From: Aquificaceae bacterium
GTDB taxonomy: Bacteria; Aquificota; Aquificia; Aquificales; Aquificaceae
Reading direction: 5' to 3'
Assembly (NCBI GenBank): GCA_015490215.1
Contig: WFYH01000109.1
Location: forward strand, 1 to 10,321
Length of the DNA: 10,321 bases
Shown one piece after another: positions 6,324 through 10,321 of the stretch. The position numbers were made by a program, and so were the translations under genes. The number at the start of each line of letters is the position of its first letter. The first letter of the stretch is position 1. The notes under the pieces are model-generated. The model saw only the letters and a list, made by a program, of their open reading frames with translations, was not told the origin of the DNA and searched no databases.

Positions 6324-6964
6324 AGGTGATCTTTCTTATTTTTCTGTGGATTTTTGTATCCTGTGCGGGCAAGTCCGCCTATACGAGGAGTTCCCTGTAT
6401 GCCCCATGCCCTTCCAAAGCCTACATGATCGTTAAATTTTGCAACCTCAAGTTTGCCTACTCGGACAGGTTGCAGCACAAAAGCAGGGTGAAGATAACGG
6501 ATCCCATCACAGGAAGGAGTCTGATAATAGCGGTCAGGCACTCAAAAAGCGTAAGGGGTATATGCCTTCCTAAAAGGTTGAAGAGGGTTTTCAAGGGGAA
6601 GGAAAGGTTCAGGGCGGTGGTGCAGACCGTAAGGTGCGGAGACAACAACGTAAGAAAGTGCCCCCGCTACATCACCGGCAAGGCTTCTTGGTATGGTCCC
6701 AAGTTCCACGGCAGGAGGACCGCTTCTGGGGTCAGATACAACATGCACGACCTCGTAGCCGCCCACAGGACCCTTCCCTTGGGAACGGTTCTTTTGGTTA
6801 GGAACCTCAAAAACGGAAAAGCGGTGAGGGTAAAGGTCCTTGACAGGGGTCCCTACGTGAGGGGAAGGAACTTAGACCTGTCCTACGGTGCCGCCAAAAG
6901 GTTGGGGATGCTAAAGGATGGGGTGATACCCTACAGGGCAAAGGTTTTAAGGTGCGGCAGCTGA
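6320..6964 (+). CDS. rlpA: RlpA-like double-psi beta-barrel lipoprotein
   Basis: This is a predicted lipoprotein: the N-terminus 'MKVIFLIFLWIFVSC' carries a lipobox with Cys15. RlpA proteins bind septal, naked glycan strands of peptidoglycan, and some are lytic transglycosylases. The RlpA domain covers about residues 118-212, with 'GKASWYGPKFHGRRTASG' (120-137), 'AAHRTLPLGT' (147-156) containing His149, and 'VLDRGPYV' (173-180) containing Asp175, the residues equivalent to the putative catalytic His and Asp. 'NLDLSYGAAKRLG' (184-196) closes the domain. There is no C-terminal SPOR domain. Residues 45-107 can be aligned to the second half of this domain with an offset of 101 and only a small gap, and both copies end in V-x-RCG, so an eroded first barrel seems to precede the active one. 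It starts in an ATGA overlap with the YkuK-like gene. Confidence 0.92.
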   Translation: MKVIFLIFLWIFVSCAGKSAYTRSSLYAPCPSKAYMIVKFCNLKFAYSDRLQHKSRVKITDPITGRSLIIAVRHSKSVRGICLPKRLKRVFKGKERFRAVVQTVRCGDNNVRKCPRYITGKASWYGPKFHGRRTASGVRYNMHDLVAAHRTLPLGTVLLVRNLKNGKAVRVKVLDRGPYVRGRNLDLSYGAAKRLGMLKDGVIPYRAKVLRCGS

Positions 6965-6974
6965 AAGTTTTCAG
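6961..6974. other. Short palindrome at the convergent gene junction
   Basis: CTGAAAGTTTTCAG has 6-base complementary arms around a 2-base centre (or 5-base arms around 4). It contains both converging stop codons, TGA of the RlpA gene and TGA of dnaC. The 6 bases between the stops (6965-6970) are all the space there is. It lacks a G/C-rich stem and a U-tract on either strand, so it is not a convincing intrinsic terminator, especially at high temperature. Confidence 0.3.
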
Positions 6975-7669
6975 AACATAAAAACCGTCTTGTTCATCTG
7001 GTTTATCTTTGAAACTATCCCCCAACCGAGCCTCTCCGCCAAGGTAACCTTGGGCATCTTCATAAGGAGCTTATCGCCCTTCTTCTCTTTTAGAGCCTTT
7101 TCTTTGTCCTCATCGCTTATGAAAAGATTTGTGGTTATGAGGGTGCTCTTTAGATTGTTGTAGCGGTAGGTAATTATGTAGGAGAGGACCTCCCTCTGCC
7201 AGTCGGAGAGCCTTTCGCTTCCGAGGTCATCAAGGACTATAAGGGGCAGTCCCAAAATCCTCTTTATCGCCCTTGAGAGCTTTCCCTCTTCTATCAGAGA
7301 TCTGAGCCTGTAGAGGAGATCCTTGGTGTCAAAGAACCTTCCCCTTACACCTTTCTTCAGAAAAATCTCTTTAAGAACACCTACCGCAAGGTGTGTCTTC
7401 CCTACCCCCGGGTTACCAACAAAAGTAAGCCCTTCCCCTTCCTTTTCACCGAAGGAGGAAACATAATACTGACACACCGCAAAGGCGGTCCTTTCGGAAG
7501 CGGTCCTCAGCTCAAAGTTGTCCAAGGTGGCGTGCCAAAACCTTTTGGGTATACCGAGGGCTTTGTTTATGTCCTCCTCTTTGAACCTGCATTCGCAAAG
7601 CTCCAGAAGACCAGATTCCTTTTTAACAAAGCCCGTTCCCTTGCACTTAGGACATATAGGCTCTTCCAT
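6971..7669 (-). CDS. dnaC: Helicase loader DnaC (AAA+ ATPase)
   Basis: This AAA+ ATPase loads the replicative helicase DnaB onto origin DNA. With the ATG start it has 232 residues. An N-terminal zinc-knuckle-like segment has Cys6-x2-Cys9 and Cys25-x-Cys27. Walker A is 'GNPGVGKT' (85-92), Walker B is 'LIVLDDLGSE' (143-152), sensor 1 is Asn181 in 'TLITTN', and Arg213 in 'LAERLG' is at the arginine-finger position. The block from Walker A to sensor 1, including 'SERLSDWQRE', is very close to my recollection of A. aeolicus DnaC. The start is uncertain: the frame stays open to a TTG at 7705, overlapping the upstream stop as TTGA, and an AAGGAG at 7696-7691 is 21 bases before the ATG but 12 before an in-frame TTG at 7678. 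The last three genes upstream on this strand (SBF, MoxR, tamB) appear co-transcribed with it. An IstB-like transposition protein is unlikely, as no transposase is present. Confidence 0.93.
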   Translation of the reverse strand: MEEPICPKCKGTGFVKKESGLLELCECRFKEEDINKALGIPKRFWHATLDNFELRTASERTAFAVCQYYVSSFGEKEGEGLTFVGNPGVGKTHLAVGVLKEIFLKKGVRGRFFDTKDLLYRLRSLIEEGKLSRAIKRILGLPLIVLDDLGSERLSDWQREVLSYIITYRYNNLKSTLITTNLFISDEDKEKALKEKKGDKLLMKMPKVTLAERLGWGIVSKINQMNKTVFMF

Positions 7670-7701
7670 TGTTTTCAAAATAGCAAAAGGCTCCTTTTGG
7701 G

Positions 7702-8595
7702 TCAAAGCTTTCTAAAGAGGGGAGAGAGGAGCAAGCCTATTAGGTTCTGCATAAGGCTGAAGAGTGCAGAGGGCAGAGCAGAGAGGGGTGAGAAGAACTT
7801 CATAGCCAAAACCGCAGAAAGCCCAGAATTCTGCATGCCCACCTCTATGGAGAGGGTCTTGGCAAGCTGGTTATCAAGGCGTGCAAGCTTACCAAGGAGA
7901 AAACCGAGGGCGAACCCTATGAGTATATGCAGGTTTACACCGATAAAGAGGCTCAGGCTCGTATCAAAGAGCTTTTCCTTGTTTACCGCAAAGATGACGG
8001 AGATTATAAAACCTATAGCCAAAACCGCCAAGTAGGGTAGGAGGGGTTCAAGGCGTTTTACCCTCTCGCCGAGAAGGACTCTTAAGGTCATGCCCGAAAG
8101 AACGGGGAGTATGACTATCTTAAGGGTGGTCAGCGCCATAGCGGTAAAAGGAACGGGAACGTATTTTCCCGCCAAAAGGAGCGTCCACAGGGGTGTAAAA
8201 AGAGGCGAAAGTAAAGTTGAGAGGGCTGTCATGGAAACGGAGTAAGGTAGGTTTCCGCCCGAGAGGTAGGTTATCAGGTTTGAAGCGGTTCCGCCGGGAG
8301 CGGACCCTACGAGGACCACACCCGCAAGAAGCTGCGGATTGTAGCCGAAGAGCTTGGCTATGAAAAATCCCGTCATTGGCATAACCGAAAACTGAAGAAG
8401 AGCACCGTAGAGGATTATGTGAGGTCTTTTGAGTATCCTTTTGAAGTCTTCGGCGGTCAGGGTAAGTCCCATGCTCAGCATTATCACCACCAGCAGGGGG
8501 ACTATGACTTCCTTGAAGCGGGAAACGCTATCGCTCCAGATGATCCCAACAGCGGAAAAAAGAAGGAGCACAACGAGGGAAAAGCTTTGGTTCAC
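7702..8595 (-). CDS. Bile acid:sodium symporter family (SBF/BASS) transporter
   Basis: This inner-membrane secondary transporter has 297 residues and about nine to ten hydrophobic segments, the ASBT fold. Two signature regions are clear: 'GSAPGGTASNLITYL' (97-111) and 'EVGMQNSGLSAVLA' (251-264). Glu251, Gln255 and Asn256 match the sodium-2-site Glu and Gln and the adjacent Asn of the structurally known bacterial ASBT homologue, so sodium coupling is likely. Bacterial members move organic acids, pantoate and other substrates; bile acids are not implied, and nothing here fixes the substrate. It starts at GTG, overlapping the MoxR stop (GTGA), with AGAGGT 6 bases upstream. Its stop lies 32 bases before the dnaC ATG. 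Confidence 0.93.
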   Translation of the reverse strand: MNQSFSLVVLLLFSAVGIIWSDSVSRFKEVIVPLLVVIMLSMGLTLTAEDFKRILKRPHIILYGALLQFSVMPMTGFFIAKLFGYNPQLLAGVVLVGSAPGGTASNLITYLSGGNLPYSVSMTALSTLLSPLFTPLWTLLLAGKYVPVPFTAMALTTLKIVILPVLSGMTLRVLLGERVKRLEPLLPYLAVLAIGFIISVIFAVNKEKLFDTSLSLFIGVNLHILIGFALGFLLGKLARLDNQLAKTLSIEVGMQNSGLSAVLAMKFFSPLSALPSALFSLMQNLIGLLLSPLFRKL

Positions 8596-9497
8596 CTCGG
8601 AACCTCTGTTGCTCTCAAAGCTCTCTTTATCACCTCTTCCTTAGCTAACCCCTCAGTTACCACAAGCCTGTGGGCGAGGACTGGAACCGCAAGCTCAAGG
8701 ATATCCTCAGGTACTACGAAGTCCCTTCCCCTCAGGTAAGCCTGCGCCTTGGCACAGGAAACGAGATGCAGGACACCCCTCGTTGATACACCCAATATCA
8801 CGTCGGGGTCGTTCCTCGTCCTCGCTACTATTTTCACCGCAAAGCGGGCAATCTCTTCGGAGATGTAAATCTGCTTTACCTCCTCCCTGACGGAGGAAAT
8901 CTCTTGGGGAGACGTAAGAACACGGAGGGTTTCTATCTTCTCAAGGGGGTTCCTGCCCATGACTATTTCTGTTTCCGTTTTAGGATCCGGGTATCCCACC
9001 GACAGGCGCATAGCAAAGCGGTCAAGCTGGGATTCGGGTAGTGGATATGTCCCGTAGTGCTCTATGGGATTTTGGGTGGCTATAACAAAGAAGGGTTCCG
9101 GAAGCCTGTAAGTTTTCCCGTCTACCGTAACCTGCCCTTCCGCCATAGCTTCTAAAAGGGCGCTCTGGGCTTTGGGAGTTGCCCTGTTTATCTCGTCCGC
9201 AAGGATCACATTGTTGAAGATAGGTCCCTTCTTGAAAACGAACTCCTTTTGAACTTGGTCGTAAACGGATGTGCCTGTGATATCCGTAGGGAGCATATCG
9301 CTGGTGAACTGTATCCTTGAAAAGGAAAGCCCCAAAACCTTCGCCAAGGACAGCGCCAAAGCGGTCTTGCCCACTCCGGGGACATCTTCTATAAGGAGGT
9401 GACCTCCTGCAAGGAAGCATACAAGGGCTTTTTCAATTACCTCCTCTTTTCCCCTTACGATCTTAGAGATCTCTTCTATGACCCCTTTAAAGCTCAT
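8592..9497 (-). CDS. MoxR-type AAA+ ATPase
   Basis: MoxR ATPases act as chaperones in assembly or metal insertion of protein complexes, usually with a VWA-domain partner. The 301-residue protein is complete: Walker A in 'EDVPGVGKTALA' (37-48; Lys44), Walker B 'VILADEINR' (97-105; Asp101-Glu102), 'ATPKAQSALLEAMAE' (106-120), sensor 1 'ATQNPIE' (140-146; Asn143), 'PESQLDRFAM' (154-163) and sensor 2 'GVSTRG' (236-241; Arg240). The lid domain occupies about 210-300. The ATG is 23 bases after the tamB stop and has no ribosome binding site at normal distance, fitting the leaderless promoter proposed just upstream. Unusually, the next gene is a transporter rather than a DUF58 or VWA gene, so its partner must be elsewhere. 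Confidence 0.95.
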   Translation of the reverse strand: MSFKGVIEEISKIVRGKEEVIEKALVCFLAGGHLLIEDVPGVGKTALALSLAKVLGLSFSRIQFTSDMLPTDITGTSVYDQVQKEFVFKKGPIFNNVILADEINRATPKAQSALLEAMAEGQVTVDGKTYRLPEPFFVIATQNPIEHYGTYPLPESQLDRFAMRLSVGYPDPKTETEIVMGRNPLEKIETLRVLTSPQEISSVREEVKQIYISEEIARFAVKIVARTRNDPDVILGVSTRGVLHLVSCAKAQAYLRGRDFVVPEDILELAVPVLAHRLVVTEGLAKEEVIKRALRATEVPR

Positions 9498-9502
9498 CGC
9501 AG

Positions 9503-9531
9503 AAAATAATTATGACCTTCTCAGAAGTCAA
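9503..9531 (-). promoter_or_regulatory. Possible promoter giving a leaderless moxR transcript
   Basis: Reading the minus strand, TTGACT (9531-9526, within the last tamB codons) is followed by a 17-base spacer and TATTTT (9508-9503). The ATG begins 5 bases later. These match the sigma70 consensus at 5 of 6 and 4 of 6 positions with ideal spacing. Transcription would begin at or next to the ATG. The -10 overlaps ATAATTATTT, a near copy of the element before the gene at 2414. Confidence 0.35.
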
Positions 9532-10321
9532 ATTTGCGGATAAATCTGAGCCTTATCTCCGAAGAGTTATCGGAAAAGCTCCTACCCTGCAGGGATACAC
9601 CGCCCTTCATGTGCAAGCTCACACCCATATAAGTTTTTCTCGGGTCCTTCAGGGTGCTCTGCTGGAACTCTACGGAAAAGATCTGGGCTATCTTCCTCCT
9701 TACCTTTACGCTTACACCCACCTCCCCTTGGGCGGATGTTTCGGTGGAAAGGCTCAGATCCACACCCAAGGCGGAGGCTATACCCTTTCTAAGTTCGGAA
9801 ATTTGCCCGAACTCTTTCAGCAGGGCATCCGCAACGGGTATCAACCCCTCTGCGGAGCTTCCCACTATGAGTTTGGTGAGTATCTCCTGAGGGTCTTTGG
9901 GAGGTTCTGCCCAAACCAAGATTTCAGGATCACTTATGTCACCCCTAAGGTTTATAAAGATGGTCTCCTCATCAGAGGGGTTTACAACCGTTATGTCTAT
10001 CCTCTTTTCCTCTTCCTGAGGGGTCTTGAGAACTTCAAGGATACCTTCCTTTACAAAGAAGTTCCGCCCGAAGTAGAAGAGCTCACCGCTCAAGAATTCA
10101 ATACCTATACCGCTTTCCAGCTTGGGCACCTTCCCCAAAACCCATCCCTGTAGTCTTACGTTGGCATACCCTTCTGGGAGGCGAACCCTTATGGGGTTTA
10201 GGGTGTCAAACTTCACGTCCACGGTGATTTCTAAGGGGAACTTCTTACCCTTCTTTTCACCCGAGCTTTCTCCTGCGGAAGGTATCTTCTCTATTTTCAC
10301 CTCTCCGCCGAGCAGGGCGGA
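9521..10321 (-). CDS. tamB: TamB C-terminal part (DUF490), 5' end outside window
   Basis: TamB spans the periplasm as a long beta-rich groove between inner and outer membrane and works with an Omp85/TamA-type barrel in outer-membrane biogenesis and lipid transport. The frame is open to the right edge, so the GTG at 10300 is not the true start; 266 residues are visible. The C-terminal DUF490 pattern is clear: 'GELFYFGRNFFVKEGILEVL', then 'RIDITVVNP', 'INLRGDISDPEILVWAEPP' and 'PQEILTKLIVG', the hallmark segment. An amphipathic helix and amphipathic strands follow, and the protein ends 'RFIRKFDF', with a terminal Phe like a beta-signal. It implies a diderm envelope. Upstream a bamA/tamA-type gene might be expected, but that lies outside the window. 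Confidence 0.9.
   Translation of the reverse strand, partial: SALLGGEVKIEKIPSAGESSGEKKGKKFPLEITVDVKFDTLNPIRVRLPEGYANVRLQGWVLGKVPKLESGIGIEFLSGELFYFGRNFFVKEGILEVLKTPQEEEKRIDITVVNPSDEETIFINLRGDISDPEILVWAEPPKDPQEILTKLIVGSSAEGLIPVADALLKEFGQISELRKGIASALGVDLSLSTETSAQGEVGVSVKVRRKIAQIFSVEFQQSTLKDPRKTYMGVSLHMKGGVSLQGRSFSDNSSEIRLRFIRKFDF

Noticed and set aside
6961..6980. Intrinsic terminator between the converging operons
   Set aside because: The stem is only 5-6 A/T-rich pairs and there is no T-tract on either strand, so it should not be stable in a thermophile.
6971..7705. DnaC-like ATPase as IstB of an insertion sequence
   Set aside because: No transposase or terminal inverted repeats nearby, and the sequence strongly resembles the Aquifex DnaC helicase loader.
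7391..8035. 214-codon plus-strand frame across dnaC and the SBF gene
   Set aside because: It crosses two well-supported minus-strand genes, is low-complexity basic sequence, and matches nothing recognisable.
9512..10153. 213-codon open frame on the plus strand opposite tamB, preceded by AT-rich sequence
   Set aside because: It lies wholly antisense to a clear TamB frame, has no recognisable domain and no ribosome binding site; best explained by codon bias.
1..10321. A defence, mobile or biosynthetic island
   Set aside because: No integrase, transposase, phage, CRISPR, toxin-antitoxin or tRNA-linked attachment signal, and codon use looks uniform across the window.

Overview
The window looks like chromosomal DNA from a thermophilic bacterium of the Aquificaceae (Aquifex/Hydrogenobacter/Thermocrinis-like). 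The pointers are a helicase loader that closely resembles the Aquifex aeolicus DnaC I remember from structural work, heavy use of AGG/AGA for arginine and ATA for isoleucine, frequent TTG/GTG starts, and extreme compaction. Almost every gene junction overlaps or has a gap of a few bases, and unrelated genes share operon-like runs, which is typical of this group. Genus assignment is inference; no rRNA or other marker lies in the window.

Plus strand, 1-6964, ten genes in one run: a 5'-truncated molybdopterin-oxidoreductase-type protein; deoC (deoxyribose-phosphate aldolase); a 55-residue membrane protein (2204-2371); a GATase1/DUF4350-like protein; a pteridine-reductase-type SDR; a QueC-like PP-loop protein; a medium-chain dehydrogenase/quinone-reductase-type oxidoreductase; a 108-residue zinc-ribbon-like protein; a YkuK/DUF458 RNase H-like protein; and an RlpA-type lipoprotein.

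Minus strand, 10321-6971, four genes converging on the first run: the C-terminal part of TamB (5' end outside the window), a MoxR-type AAA+ ATPase, a bile acid:sodium symporter family (SBF) transporter, and DnaC. The two runs meet tail to tail with 6 bases between the stop codons.

There is no rRNA, tRNA, CRISPR array, insertion sequence, prophage gene or obvious defence module, and no gene-free stretch over 300 bases. The largest intergenic gap is 42 bases (2372-2413). This is mostly ordinary housekeeping sequence. The points most worth checking are: the Mo-enzyme homologue with a cysteine-crowded Fe-S loop and no evident Mo ligand; the SDR/QueC-like pair with an altered PP-loop; an apparent degenerate internal duplication of the RlpA double-psi beta-barrel; an ATAATwATTT element just before the start codon at the two longest same-strand gaps, suggesting leaderless transcripts; and a MoxR ATPase without its usual DUF58/VWA partner.
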